Of a stretch of DNA of 64,000 nucleotides, positions 10,424-22,539 are shown piece after piece (within the stretch, counting starts at the first letter, position 1; the number at the start of each line of letters is the position of its first letter). Source of the stretch: Gavia stellata (Eukaryota > Chordata > Aves > Gaviiformes > Gaviidae); contig NC_082595.1 in assembly GCF_030936135.1 (NCBI RefSeq), positions 18,985,930 through 19,049,929 on the forward strand, read 5' to 3'. Below the pieces are notes generated by a model. The model was not told the origin of the DNA. It saw nothing but the letters and a program-made list of their open reading frames with translations, and made no database searches. The position numbers and the translations under genes were made by a program.

Positions 10424-12400
10424 TTCTAATGAAGTATATAATATAAGAGATGCACAATTTCAGTCCCCTGGAGAAAATCTGTAACAGTGTTTGTGAAATT
10501 CTCGCTTAATGGAGAGGCATCAGTCGTATTCAGAGTCTCCTCTAAAACTATCTCCTGGGACCTCACTGTACTTGAGTTCCTTTTTTCCTGTGCTGTGATG
10601 CCACTGCAATTTGCCTCCAATTAGAAATACTCAACTATTTTTTTGGAAGAGTGCTTACATAGATGCTCCTAGTGAAGTTTGATTATGTTAGTATTTCACT
10701 AAACACTATCAAAAGATAAGTGACCAGAAATTGACTGCATCTCACACTGTTTAGATTTAAACTAACAACAACAAAAAAAATCCTGTGTTACTACTGATGA
10801 GCTTCAACAAGGAGGAAAAAAAACCCCTTCAGAATATTTTTTTTATGAAGTCAAAAGATCCTGAAGGTTTCATGCCCTATCTTGTATACTAGAAAATAAA
10901 ATGTCAGACTAATTTTGACTTGAGTAGTAGTACGTTTATGAAAGTCCTAATCTTACTTGCATTATGCCAAGCAAAACTCTGTACGGAACAGTCTTAACTA
11001 GCCTTGCCTGGAACAAGAAACTTTGTGGAGGCAATAAATCAGTCCAGCAGAAAGAATTCAGTCTTTCAGCTTCTGGGTGGTGATTGACAGCCAAGATAAG
11101 AGGTCTCATAGTTGCTACCTCGCAGTGATCTTTCTTGTCTCTTCCAACACTAGAAAGAACTTGCTCGTAATTTTTGTTTTGATGAAAGTCTGGGGCTGTA
11201 TTTAACTTAAATGCTCTGTATGTTCTGCATTAGGGATTTAATGAAAAAGAAACAAGTTTCCTACTAGCTGACGTTTTGATCTGCACTCTTAAAATGAGTG
11301 CTGGTTACTGAAATGATGCCTGTAAATAGCAGGAAAACATGTAGCATCTACATATATTACAGAAATTACTTGATTTTATGCTATTCCACCTGTTATGAAC
11401 AGTGTAAAACATGTCCAGTTTTGAAATCCTGTTGTTCCTTCCAACAAGGAAAAAAAACCTTCTGCCCTGTCTTCCTGTGGTGTGAGTAGCACTTAACTCC
11501 TACGAAGTCTTCAGTTATGTGACTATTGAATAGTGTAATGGCATTGCAGTTCACTTCCAAATAAAGCATTCGTGCAAACTACAAAATAATTTTAAAGCAG
11601 TATGACCTGTTGCTTTGCTAATTGTTGAATCCTAGATAACTGAAAGGCTTTTGTTTTGGTCCGTGGATTCTTTTTTGAGAAGAAATCTGGTGATAAAGAT
11701 AGACTATGAATTGGGAATACAGTAGTGAAGATAACTGTGTGACTTGATTAGCAGGATGTTTTAGTAACTTAATGAAAATATGCAGAGTTAATAATAACAG
11801 TTAATAAATCCCTGGCTTATAAGTTAAAAAAAAGTAGAAAGTATTGCATTTGATTTCTGCTATGCTAATGCAGATGTTAATGAATTAAATGCCAAGTGTT
11901 ACTGTCCTAGCTCCTTATCTGAAAAATCCTTAATTTCTGTCTGCCTCATCTTAACAAGATAGCATATATAAACTCAGTAATTTTACAGAGCTCCACAGGA
12001 AAAATCATTCGTAAAACTTAATCCAAGATATTTGGTTTACCCTTGGAAATTAGTAATATAGATTATATGCTTCATCTGACCCTTAGGTGTTTGAAAAAGG
12101 ATTGTGAAAACTCTTGCTGTGCTTAATACCCTCTACAGATGTGCAAGCAATCATAAATTCATTGGAAGGTAGACATAGTAACTCAAAAGATAATATTTTT
12201 TCAGTTTTCTGTTTGTTATATGCAGCCACCCTGATACTTTAAATTGTCATTTGTATGATATTTTCTGGCCGGTCTCTACAGTGTCTACAGATACTGTGCT
12301 TTAGGTTGTGCCTTGTAAGTGTTATTCATATACAATAGATTGTTTCCCTTCTTGAGTAGTTGCCAAGTTGCCTTTTTTCTGCAACAATAAACACATTGGT
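10424..12400 (+). other. GLO1: GLO1 3'UTR and downstream poly(A) signals
   Basis: Following the stop, AATAAA hexamers occur at 10895-10900, 11033-11038, 11560-11565 and 12386-12391. The one at 10895 follows the stop by about 470 nt. The one at 12386 is followed by a TTGGTTATGGTTG-rich stretch that resembles a downstream cleavage element. Alternative 3'UTR lengths are plausible; which sites are used cannot be told from sequence. No open frame of interest lies here. Confidence 0.5.
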
Positions 12401-14300
12401 TATGGTTGCATTCTCTATTTCTGCCCTACTATACTTGCAGAACTAATACCTACTCTTTTCCCCGTCTTATTCCTTGTGCGGTTGATTATTCTCCTGTATG
12501 TTAGGTCATTTTGATAGGGACAATATAGTTACTACTGTTCGGAGTGAGATCCCCTGAGTAAGTAAGCTGTCTTAATAGCTCTCACCGCATGATCTCATAG
12601 TCGTCTTTCGCCCAGATGTGAGGCTTTTGACATTGCACCCCCTGCCCCAAGCAGGCTAATTTCAGCTTTATGAAATGGCAAAGATTTTCTTGAATGCTGG
12701 GTTAGTTTTATGCCAAGTTTATTAAGCAGAAATGAGGAGCCAGTTCAAGACTCCTTAGTTTCTTGAATGAGTAAATAAAGCCGTTCCTTTTAGCAGAAAG
12801 CTAGGTTGGCTCAGCTGACTCATGAAGCCTCACCCTGCTTTAAAAAAAGGTACACGATATTGCAGCATACTGTACAGCAGCAATTAAGAAAACTCTTAAT
12901 TTGAAGACTTGTAGGATAACTTTAGTATGGTATCTTCTGAAGTTGGTAGGGTAAGAATAGTGACAAGAAGGATGAGAGCTACAGCAAAGAGACAAAGCAC
13001 TCAGTTGATTGCAGCTTATACAGTTTAGCCATCAAAAACTATGGTTTTCGTATACATCCCTTCTGCTGGTTTTCTGAAATAGGAACTTAACAGGAAGTAA
13101 AGCTCAACAGAAGCACAAGTGCCAACTGCTGTTCCTTACCATTCAGAATCTCACATTAGATTGTGTGAGTAGAAAAATTATTTACACTAATAGTCTAAGT
13201 GAAGTTGTCTAAAACAAAGTTTTATTTCAGTCAATACAGATACATCATCTAAAGCTTTATGACCAAGGCGCTGTTAAGGAGAATCTCAAAATTTTACAAG
13301 GATGTGAGTTGGTGGTTCACATTTTATCAACATACAGTGTTTTATTCAGACGTGTTTTGCTACACTTCAAAGCACAGGTGTGACTGGAAAAGCTACTGAC
13401 CCACTTGTAGGGAATCCAGTAATTAAAACCGGGGTAGTTCATAAATCAGATGAGTAAGTCAAAGGGTGTGCATAGGTAGGTCAGTGGATAACTACACAAG
13501 GAGGAGCACGCCATGTCAAATGTTTTCTGCTTAGTACTCAAAAGTTCCTCTAAGCAGGTTTGCTAGTCTTAGAATGACCCTTGGGTTTTTTTATGTGCTT
13601 TTCAAAGTGTAGACAATGCGATAGATGATGAGGTAATAAAGAGGAAACTAGTAAAAAAAAAAACAGTGGCATTTACAAACTAGTTAGAGCAGTATCATGA
13701 AGTGGGCAAGGTATGGGTTTTTTTACAAAAAAAAAATTACTGCTGCTTGCCATACTGAGAACTAATTAAACCCACTATTCTTGGTTACGCAATCCAAGAA
13801 TAAGCTACTGAAGAAAAACACGTAATGATGATTCTTTTAGCCTGCAACAGATGTTAAAGATTTTAGATGTAAAAACTTTCGGAATTACTTGATGTGCTCA
13901 CTGATTACAGACTGCTATTTTTACTTCTTCCAAAGTAACACTTCTTTTCTGCTTAAGTCAAGCATGGAATTAAATAGCATGTAGTGCTCTGCCACTTGGA
14001 GGGCCTAAATTTAGCTTCATGCAGTACAGCAGGAATTAACCTAATGGTCACATAGAGACAAGCCCATGTTCTCCTTACAGATCAGAAAAGGTTCTCATTA
14101 GGAAAGCAGAAGACATACTGATTGGCAAGGGACTGGCAGGCACACTGTTACACTTAACGAAAGGAAACACCTATTTTCAATGTAGCTGAGTACCAGCAGA
14201 TGTTGACGATGGAGAAGGTTGAACATCAGCTGTTGTTTTATAGGGCCTGGGCATTTCAGCGTCCCTGTTGTCTGAACCAGTGCCCAGTTTCTGACAAATG
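12400..14300. other. GLO1-BTBD9 intergenic DNA
   Basis: AT-rich DNA with homopolymer A and T runs (for example near 13653 and 13729). I see no exon, RNA gene or recognisable transposon on either strand. Confidence 0.55.
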
Positions 14301-14379
14301 CTGGCAGGGAGGTTGCTGCCCGCAGGCAGGAGCATGCAGCCATAAAGGTCCCATGCACTCCTACGTGGGACACCGCTAT

Positions 14380-15400
14380 TTTAAGACCCGCGTAGAGAAG
14401 CACCATTGGGGCTGCAGCGGCCGCCAGGCTCTCCCTGCTCGCCGAGCGCAGGGCGCACGCCCGGGGCGGCTCGCCGCCCCCACCCTGCCGCTGAGGTGGG
14501 CCGAGGCGCGGTGCCGGCGGGCAGCCCGGCCTTCCAGCCGCCCCAGGCCTCGCGGCTCCCCTGACTGGGGGCAACGGGAGAGCGACCCACTGCGGACGCG
14601 CCCGCGAGCCGCCCCTGGCCCTGCCGCGGGGGCCGAGCCCCAAGCGCTCTTCTCCCGGTCCAGCCCCGCCTGTGCCGCTCTGCCTCCCGCCGCCTCCGCT
14701 CTGTGGCCGGAAGAGGAAACCAGCCGCAGCGCGAACGGAACTACGGAGGCCGAAGCGAGCCCGCGCCGCTCCCGAGGGTGCTCGCCTACGTCAGCACGCA
14801 GGAGGACGGCTGCTGTTGCTAAGTGATGTCAGCGCGCCGGTTGACGTAGCGACGGCGGCGGGGCTGGGGGTGGAGGCCTTGTTGTCGGCGGGGCCGGTGA
14901 GTCCCGGGGGAGGGTTGCGGTCGGGCGCGGCGGCTGTGTCCCCCCCCTGCGGAGCGGGTTCGTGACGACCGGGCAGTGGCTCCTGAGGCCTCCCCCGCGG
15001 TGGGCTCCGGCCCTTCGGTGGGCCGACGTGCTGCCGCCCGTGGCTCCCACCGGGCGCAGACAGGTCGACCCGGGGGCGGGTGGCGGCGCGGCGGGCGCGG
15101 GCCGAGGAAGCGCCGCCGCCGGGAGCGCGGGCCGCCCCCGGGAAGCAGCTGGGCGCGTCAGGCGATGAAGGATCTCACACGAGTGAGGCGCCGTGTTGCG
15201 GAGGCGAGGGAGCGGGGAGGCCGAGCGGGCGGGGGTCGCCTCCCCGGTGCCTCCGGACTTGGAAGGCGGCTTCTGGGGAGGCGGCGGCCCTGGCTTCCCC
15301 GGGCGCGACCTTGGGCGGATCGCTGGCTCGCGGCCGCCCTCTCTTCCGTGGGTGTGAGGCGCCTGCTTCACCTGCCTTCCCCTTTGCCTGCCCCTGCGCT
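14380..15400. promoter_or_regulatory. BTBD9 CpG-island promoter with paired CRE-like sites
   Basis: About 1 kb of very GC- and CpG-rich DNA. Two CREB/ATF-type octamers face each other: CTACGTCA at 14786-14793 and TGACGTAG at 14842-14849. A strong splice donor (GCCG|GTGAGT) follows at 14897, so the first non-coding exon probably ends at 14896. No TATA box is obvious. Long open frames on both strands in this block are a by-product of the GC content and are not genes. Confidence 0.75.
14800..14896 (+). other. BTBD9: Probable non-coding first exon of BTBD9 (5' end uncertain)
   Basis: The segment ends in GGGGCCG|GTGAGTC, a near-consensus donor, inside the CpG island that lies upstream of the first recognised BTBD9 coding exon on the same strand. 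The 3' boundary is well supported by sequence; the transcription start is a guess. Vertebrate BTBD9 is known to have non-coding 5' exons. Confidence 0.4.
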
Positions 15401-16861
15401 TTGCAAGACCCTCTTGTGGCTTTTTTTTTTTAATATATATTACGTCAATATTTTGACGCTTTGGTAGTACATACAATATTTTCACAGGTTCTTCTGGGGT
15501 CTTGGTACTTAACTACTCTTGCAAGTTACACATTGCTGTGATTAATTGAAATTACTTTTGACTTAGAAGAAGCTGTCATATTATCAGACTTCAAAAAAAC
15601 CAACTTGATGTTAACTTGTTAGCAATCTGTCTGTAATCTTGCTTGCACAGCAATGCTCTTTGCTTGTGTTATTTTTAAAGCAAAGCACACAGACCCTTCC
15701 CAAAGCCCTGTGCTGGGATTGCTGAATTTTTTACGTGTTTTAAGATTTAATTTGAGCCTGCTCACAATGCAGGTGTATTTGGCATGTCTTCTGCTACGAA
15801 TCTGTAAATCAGGTGCTTGAAATACACTGTTCTGTTGGGGTCTGTTCGCTCATTTGTCTAAAAAAAAAAAAACCCCACAAGAATTTTCATAAATGGCTTT
15901 TGAATACATTTTGATAATACAAACCAATTTGATAACATACATTACTTTTAGGAACAAATATTTATGTATTGCATGTTATTCTCCAAAACCAGGATATGAT
16001 CTTTGTCAAATACCTGTTTTCAATTTGCTGGATTGAGGTGTGCTTACTTTGCAGTTCATGAGACTACCTAAAAATGTAATTTCTTCCTTCTCCTCCGTTG
16101 CTGCCTTAAACATATACTTTAAAGAAGATTAGAGTGTCTCTTATGAGCGAATTCATAGATCAAGGTATCATCTGTTTAGCAAATTAAATACAGTTTATTT
16201 TTCCTGCTGGCAAGTATGATGGGAAGAATAACAATAATTTATACTTGCTGGGAGAGACTCATTATGTTGGTTATGTATTTAAACAAATAAGGCCTCTATA
16301 TTTCTGTATTTCCTCACCCTACAGTTTTGTTTTGTTTTCCTGTTTGTAAAATTAAAGGCTTGCACAGGAGAAAGATCTGCAACCACCTGAAGTATTGTTA
16401 AAAAAAACAAACAAGAAACAAACAAAAAACACCAAAACCCCCCAAACCTTTAGCTAGGCAAGAACATTTAGAGAACTTTGGATATGTAGGGAATGTGTGT
16501 GATAGAGTTTGTATAGACCTGGTTTAATTAGGACACCCATGTGGGAAAACAGTGTTCTCGGGGACATTAATGCTGTAGCAACGATGTCAGGATGAATTTT
16601 TTGTGGCTTATAGTGAACAAATGAATGGCAATGTGTTTGTGATGGTTAAAAAAATGAATGGTCAAAATTAAACGATGATGGCTTAAAAAAAGGATTTTTA
16701 ATGTTATGTTCTAATGTTATTAGAAGTTTTCCCATAGAATGGAGGGATTTTTTTAAGAATTTATTTCCACAAAAATTTTCACTGAGAAATATGCATCTTG
16801 CTTTTGCCATAGGCTGCGTGCCCCCTGTTTCTAATGGTATGTATTTCATCCGTTGTTTCAG

Positions 16862-17028
16862 GAAATGGTACAGTTGTTGCTGTGCAGCTGGATGTTGCTG
16901 AATACTGTTTCTATGAGCTTGCTCTTCAGTCTGTCTGTTGTTCAGAATGGCGAAGAACCCTAATTTCCAGGAAGTTGGTCATCTGCCTACAGGCTATGTC
17001 CACTGTAGATCTTCAGACAGCTTTACTG
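16862..17028 (+). other. BTBD9: Candidate second exon of BTBD9 with in-frame upstream start
   Basis: A 167-bp segment is bounded by a good acceptor (atccgttgtttcag) and a strong donor (ACTG|GTGAGT). Spliced to the exon starting at 28938 it leaves an open frame from the ATG at 16947 (A at -3, G at +4) straight through the known BTBD9 start, adding 36 residues beginning MAKNPNFQEV. A short upstream frame also begins at 16865 and ends at 16961-16963, overlapping that ATG. The exon may therefore be 5'UTR with a uORF, or code an alternative N-terminus. No transcript evidence is available here. Confidence 0.35.
16865..16963 (+). other. Possible uORF in candidate BTBD9 exon 2
   Basis: A 32-codon frame starting at the first ATG of the candidate exon, in a favourable context (G at -3, G at +4), ends in TAA at 16961-16963. 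The peptide is Leu-rich and hydrophobic. It overlaps the in-frame ATG at 16947 in another frame, an arrangement that could dampen use of that start. It depends on the exon being real. Confidence 0.25.
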
Positions 17029-17029
17029 G

Positions 17030-19839
17030 TGAGTAGACCATGTATTTTCTTGAGATTTTAACGTAGCGTTTAGTTGTATACCATTTTAACCAGATTGTAT
17101 CAAATGCATTAATATCAATTTTATGTGTGTTAAGAAAAAATTTGTACTTGCTATACTGTTCTTTGTACCTATCTAAACTTATTGCTGCTCTTCAGTCAGA
17201 GAAATACGACTCTGAGCAGAACATAAAACGTTAGCATTGCAGCACTTAAGTAATGGGAATGTGTTTGCAGATGAGCAGTGCATAACTTTCTATGTGCTTT
17301 AAGTCGAAACACTTTTGGTAGTAATTGTTGTTTAGAATGCTGTTATTGAATGGTGTGGTTATTTACCATTAACCAGAGTTAACATCTGCTTTTCTTTTAA
17401 TCCTTTAACAGCAGAAGGGTTGGAGATGAGACTTAAAAGTTATGTGAATTTGCTTGATCTTTCATATTCTATATCTATAAATTCGTACTGCACTGATTAC
17501 ATTGTTATTATTGGATACTAAGTATTAGAACATGTATTTTTTTCCTGTTCTGTTACAATTTTCATTCATAGTCAACTTTGTTATTGTTATTTAGAAGTAA
17601 AAAGGAACTTCTGTAGTGAGGGTTCTGACAGAATCAAAGTATTTACTTGAGTTATACTCTTTGTATGTTGACATATTTACTAAAAATTCCTATTTCGTGA
17701 GATGTTAGCTTATTGTACCAGAACTTAGGAGAACAAAGTATTTTTGTACAAAAAGACATGTGTATATCCATTAAAAAAACAAACCATATGGTTTGAAACA
17801 ATGGTGTGTTTGTACAGTAGCCTTACTTTCACACATACTGTGTTCTGTGAGTCTATGGTAGTAGAAATTGTAATTAATATTTTGCTGGAATTTATTTAAA
17901 GCATAGCAAAATATTTTATGAAATAATGAATTACAAAAAATTTATATACTACTCAAATCCTTTCCAATTAATTGATAACCAATTCCTATTTCTAGATAAA
18001 ATAGCAGTTTAAGAGAATGATATTTAAGAAAATTCCCTTTGTGTAATTCTGACAGAATCTGTATTATCTCTATAGGTACAAACTGGATGATGAAGGAATT
18101 AAGTGTTTCAAGGGTATGAGATTAGTTGCTCGGTGTTTATAATCCAGACTTCATAAAATTTTTAATTCTAGCAATAGTCTGTTTACTTGCATTTATTTCT
18201 AAAGTTTCAATAGGGTTATCAGTTATGTAAACATTTTTCACTTATTTTATATAAAAAAATTTCCAAATTATTCATGAACAGTTTCTTAAATTCCTTTTTC
18301 TGTGCTTGGTATAAAAACTTTTCCATGTTTCATTGAAATAGCACTGCCTGTCAGAGCACTTCTAGTGATAGTCCAGGTGAGGGGGGGGCAGGAAGTGACT
18401 TTGTACCAGTCTTTATTGCAGCTCTGGTTTGAGAGTTGTTTAGTAAAGATGTCGCAGGGGTTTTGCTGTTGTTGCTGCATTTTCTAGATCACATTTTTAT
18501 ATGTCATAGCATGTTACAGACTACTTACTAAAAAGAAGTACAGCAAGCTGAAAACTGTGGGCGTTTTGTTGTTTTTCTAGACATGACACATACTGTGTAG
18601 TATTGCATATTGCCTTATGTAATAAGAACTAGGCTGTGTTTTTCACATGCTTACTGTTGTACCAATAAGCGTGTCTTCCGGTGGGGTCTTGGACAGAAGT
18701 GATTTGTAGGCCTCGTAACCTGACAGATGCCTTTTGAGATTGTTGCAGTTTTAGTTGTGCTTCAAACTCACTGAGAAGACTGTTTTGTTTTGTTTATTTC
18801 TGTGGCACGAACAAAGCTGCAGCAGCTGACTCCTGAAGCAGTTAATTAGCTCTGAATACCTCCTGGAAATAGGTTATGGTGCTGGCAAGAGGCTTGTAAA
18901 TGGCTTGGCCTTTTGTTCTGAAGTTGGTTAAATGTTCTTCTTTGACTGCCAGGAAGAGTAAACACCTGTATTCTCTGAAAGGGGTGACATTGTTTCATGA
19001 CAGAAGATGCCAGAGGGATCTTCAGGAAGGGTTTTGCCAAGCTCCCAGCAGCATCCATCTTTTTAAATCATAAATAATACTCTCAGTTGCAACTAGAAAA
19101 GTGTAGGTTTAACTATATGGGGAAGTTGTGAGCTCATAACAACTTGACACAATTAAAGCAGTGTATTACTCTTTACTTCCTCAAACAAGAAATGGGCAGA
19201 TCACTTCAAGGGTTGATTGAATTTGTACCATTAATCCAGCCTGGGAAGATCTGAAGTCATGCATTAGTTGGTTCTGTATTTTGAAGGCGGGACTGCTCTC
19301 GCTGGGCTGCTTTATATGGAAAATCCACAATAAAGATGAAACTTGCTTTGGAAATGCATAGTAGTAAACAAATAAATGAGTTTGAGTACTTCTTCAATAT
19401 ACTAGTGTTACCCACAGAAGGCACGTACATGGTTTTCATAAAGTTGCCAGTTTCCAACACTTCGTGTCATTCAAGCATCTGAAAGGCTCCTCAGCCAGAG
19501 GCTTTAGCCATCATTTGAGTCCTGTATTCCCCGTGATCAGCATGTTCTTGTTCGAAACTGGCGATTTAGAATAGTACATTGTACCAGTAATTTGGAGAGC
19601 ATTGTACATCGAAACAAATTTGTCTTGCAGCTTTCACACAGGGATTTCTAAATTCCTACTTCCATCGCTTGCTGTAGTTCCAGGGTCTTGATGTTCATAA
19701 GGACTGGCATCATCAGCTTGTTAGACTTTGCCCTCTTCTATACACTGATTCTTGTTTAGAGAGAGGTTTATATATGCTTGAGAGGGAAGGTACTTTTGAT
19801 TTTGTTTATTTAACCTGAAATGGAAACAATTTTCCCTTG
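17030..19839. other. BTBD9 5' intron before the provirus
   Basis: Non-coding AT-rich DNA. No CR1 or other repeat is recognised and no exon is supported; open frames are at most about 70 codons. An ordinary intron by all visible signs. Confidence 0.55.
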
Positions 19840-19843
19840 AACT
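19840..19843. repeat. 5' target-site duplication of the provirus (AACT)
   Basis: Four bases directly before the TG of the 5' LTR, repeated directly after the CA of the 3' LTR. Four-base duplications are usual for gammaretroviral integrase. Confidence 0.8.
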
Positions 19844-20505
19844 TGATACCAAAGACTTAAACAATTTAGTTAGCATACAAAGAACAGACCCCTTTTGTGC
19901 AAACTGTGTACAGATAAGTTAAGAAGATACTGCATCACATAAACTGAATATGTGTTGGTTTTCCTGGAAACGGGCTGGCTGTGGTGACTGGCTGTATTGG
20001 GTTATGTTGATGTTGTTTACCTTGAGATAAACAGTATAATGAGATGTAGCACCTTGGAGGAGCTTCTGGGTCTCCTGACAATGACTGATATACAACCTTG
20101 AGACTTGGTATTGTCTACATACCAACAGCAAAGTCAGTGAAATGCCCCAAATGGGTGTCCTAAGGCTGACCTACCTCATTATAATGTTAAAACCCACACC
20201 TCCTAGCTAGAAAAGCCCCCAACCCAAATAAGCCCCCTACTCTCTGGGCATGCACAGTGAATTAAAAGAGAACTGTATCTTTAAGATGAAGTAAGAAGGA
20301 TACTAACCAATAGTTAGCTAAGGGCTGGGAGCAGTAGGTGTAAGTAACTTTGTTAACTGTTTAAATACTTGTCATGATTTCAATTGGGTGTGCATGCTAG
20401 GAGGAAAAATCTCCCATGCACCCAGCGCTGCAATAAACCCAATGTCGGCTTTCTAAACCATCATGTGGTTTGGAGAGTTTTCTTGGTTATGTTTTTTTGG
20501 TAACA
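19844..20505 (+). repeat. 5' LTR
   Basis: 662 bp, starting TGATACCAAAG and ending GGTAACA. It shares its whole length with the 3' copy apart from scattered substitutions and a short extra segment near 20215-20235. A poly(A) signal AATAAA lies at 20432-20437 and a TATA-like TTTAAATAC lies upstream of it near 20360. An LTR in sense orientation inside a host intron could supply promoter or termination signals, but no such use is shown here. Confidence 0.95.
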
Positions 20506-20510
20506 GAATT

Positions 20511-20528
20511 TGGTGACCCAGATGGGAC
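20511..20528 (+). promoter_or_regulatory. Primer binding site, tRNA-Trp-like
   Basis: TGGTGACCCAGATGGGAC lies five bases after the LTR end. Its first nine bases match the site complementary to the 3' end of tRNA-Trp used by avian leukosis-type viruses, and by eye most of the rest is similar. Confidence 0.75.
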
Positions 20529-20568
20529 CTGCTCTCCAGAATCTTGACAGACCAGAGGAATTGTGAGG

Positions 20569-20588
20569 ACTCCAGCGCGTACTGGAGT
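20569..20588 (+). other. Leader hairpin in the provirus
   Basis: ACTCCAG and CTGGAGT form a perfect 7-bp stem around a 6-base loop (cgcgta) between the primer site and gag. Packaging or dimerisation signals occupy this position in retroviruses. A role is inference from position only. Confidence 0.5.
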
Positions 20589-20839
20589 ATTTTCGGGGAG
20601 GCCCTCCAATTCCCTGGTCGTGTGAGTTTCCGCGACAGCTACCTGGGAGATTAACGACATTGGTTATAACTATTGGTATTAGTTGCTTACAAGTAAGTCG
20701 TATCTGAATTAAGTACGTGTTGTTAAGCTATAGGTATTGGAAGTGCACTATTGTCTAATATGTACGCTACTATGGGGAAGCCTGGAGTCTGGATTTTGGT
20801 TTGGTTTGGGTACACGTGGTAACTTTGAAACTTTGCATA

Positions 20840-22450
20840 ATGGGAGCTGGACAGTCGACTGAAGGAGGAATTTCTTAAGAAGCAGTAAACTCCTGGGAAA
20901 TATTTACCTTGTGTAAGGTTTCACTGAGAAAGTTGCACATCAAGGAATATTTCACCCTATATAAGGCACTAAGGGGTAACGCGTTAGGGATGATTTTGTT
21001 TCCACACTCTGGTCTGGTTTCTGGTTTATTGAGCGTACGCAATATTAAAAATAAGTGTGGAAACACTGGTTTGATTTTCAGTACCAAGATGGGCTTAACT
21101 GCTTCTCAGGAAACACTCACTTGTTCCCCTCTAGGATGCATCCTGAAATACTGAAATAAATTTGGAGGGAATCCCCATGACTAAGGATAAATTGAAAAGA
21201 TACTGTAATCAATGGTAGCCGCAATATCGATTGGAAGATGGAGAAGAAAAAAAAAAGAAGGCCTGAAAATGAATCTTTAACCTATAATACTATTCGGCAA
21301 TTGATGTTGTTTTGTAGAAGAACTGGTAAATGGGATTATGAGATTCCATATGTAGATTTGTTTTTATTTTTCTCTCTCAAGGAATGACTGGGAAATCAGA
21401 AAGAAATGTGGTTTAGTGGATTTTAAATATCAGAATGGGATGTATTTATTGGAATTTTTAAGTGCTTTCCCTTGGGTTGTTTATTAAAACATTGGAGCAA
21501 TTTTGGGGGTGACCCCCTCACTCGGAAAAAGTTGGTAGATTATTGCAATTATTGGTGGCTATTGTATACTCTGGACGATCAGGAGAAATGGCCTAAGAAC
21601 AGAAGTATAAAATACAATACCGTGTTTCAATTAATGTTGTTTTGTAGACGCAAAGGAAAATGGGATGAGATGCTGTATGTGAATTTATTCTTTGCATTAT
21701 GGAATAATTACGATATATGTAAGGAATGTGGCTTGATTGTAAGTGAAAGTGGTGTATTGGTACTAGAGGCAGAAAATAAGAAAGTGCCTAAGCATTGTTG
21801 TTCAGCATGTAGCATCGGCAGGCAATGCAACAAATATAAAGAAAAATGGTAAGAAGAGGAGGACGTTGAGATGTTGGTTGCACCAAGAAGGGATAATGGG
21901 GCAAGGAGAAATGAGAAGGATATAGCAGCGCAGGTTGAAAGGGGGGCGAGCGGAAGGAAAAGGGAACAAAGGAATAGTGATTCGGATAGCTCTGATGTGG
22001 AAGAAGGTTTCAGTCTGGTAGCGGGTAGGAATAGGAGGGGAAATGCTCAGAACATACAAGCCCCTCTCAGGCAAGCGGTAGGACCAGACGAACCAGTTTG
22101 GGTAAAAGTGGTGGTTTTGGTATCATATTTAAAGTCTTGGAAGGAGATAGCAGGCATATACAGGGAGGACCCCAAACGGGTAGCAAACGTTATGGAAACT
22201 ATAGTTGAAAATCAGGATCTGGATTGGAAGGATCTGCAAGTTAACTTAGACAATTTAGTGTCTTACAAGGAAAGAAGAAAACCAGAGAAACAAGAAGCTT
22301 AAAGATAGTAAGAGACTGGCAGCAGCCGTAGCCCAGAAAACTGGTGGTGTCAGATGACAGGGCTATCAGAGCTGGTCGGGGAGAAGGTTTCCCGGTGGAG
22401 CAGAAAGGACACTGGAAAACGGAGTGTCCACAGTTAAGTTGGCAGGGCCT
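20840..22450 (+). pseudogene. Degenerate gag of the provirus
   Basis: A first possible start at 20840 has an N-myristoylation-type beginning (MGAGQS) but is stopped after 12 codons; a second MG-type start lies at 21089. Two related matrix-like modules follow (about 21126-21380 and 21468-21705). The second is open (21472-21852), the first is broken by stops and an A-tract indel. The frame at 21871-22302 carries a capsid-like segment with WKEIAGIYREDPKRVA and a following DWKDLQ. A nucleocapsid zinc-knuckle remnant (GHWKTECPQ) lies near 22408-22436. No full-length Gag can be made. Frames shift at about 21.86 and 22.3 kb. Confidence 0.85.
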
Positions 22451-22539
22451 TGAGTAAATGCTGAGGCAGGCTGTTAACATGATGATGTTAGATTCAGATT
22501 GAGGAAGACCGGGGGAAGAATCTGAACCCTTCCCAACAG

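Noticed and set aside
14098-15485. Frames of 160-220 codons on both strands
   Set aside because: CpG-island shadows over the BTBD9 promoter; low-complexity Pro/Arg/Ala/Gly composition.
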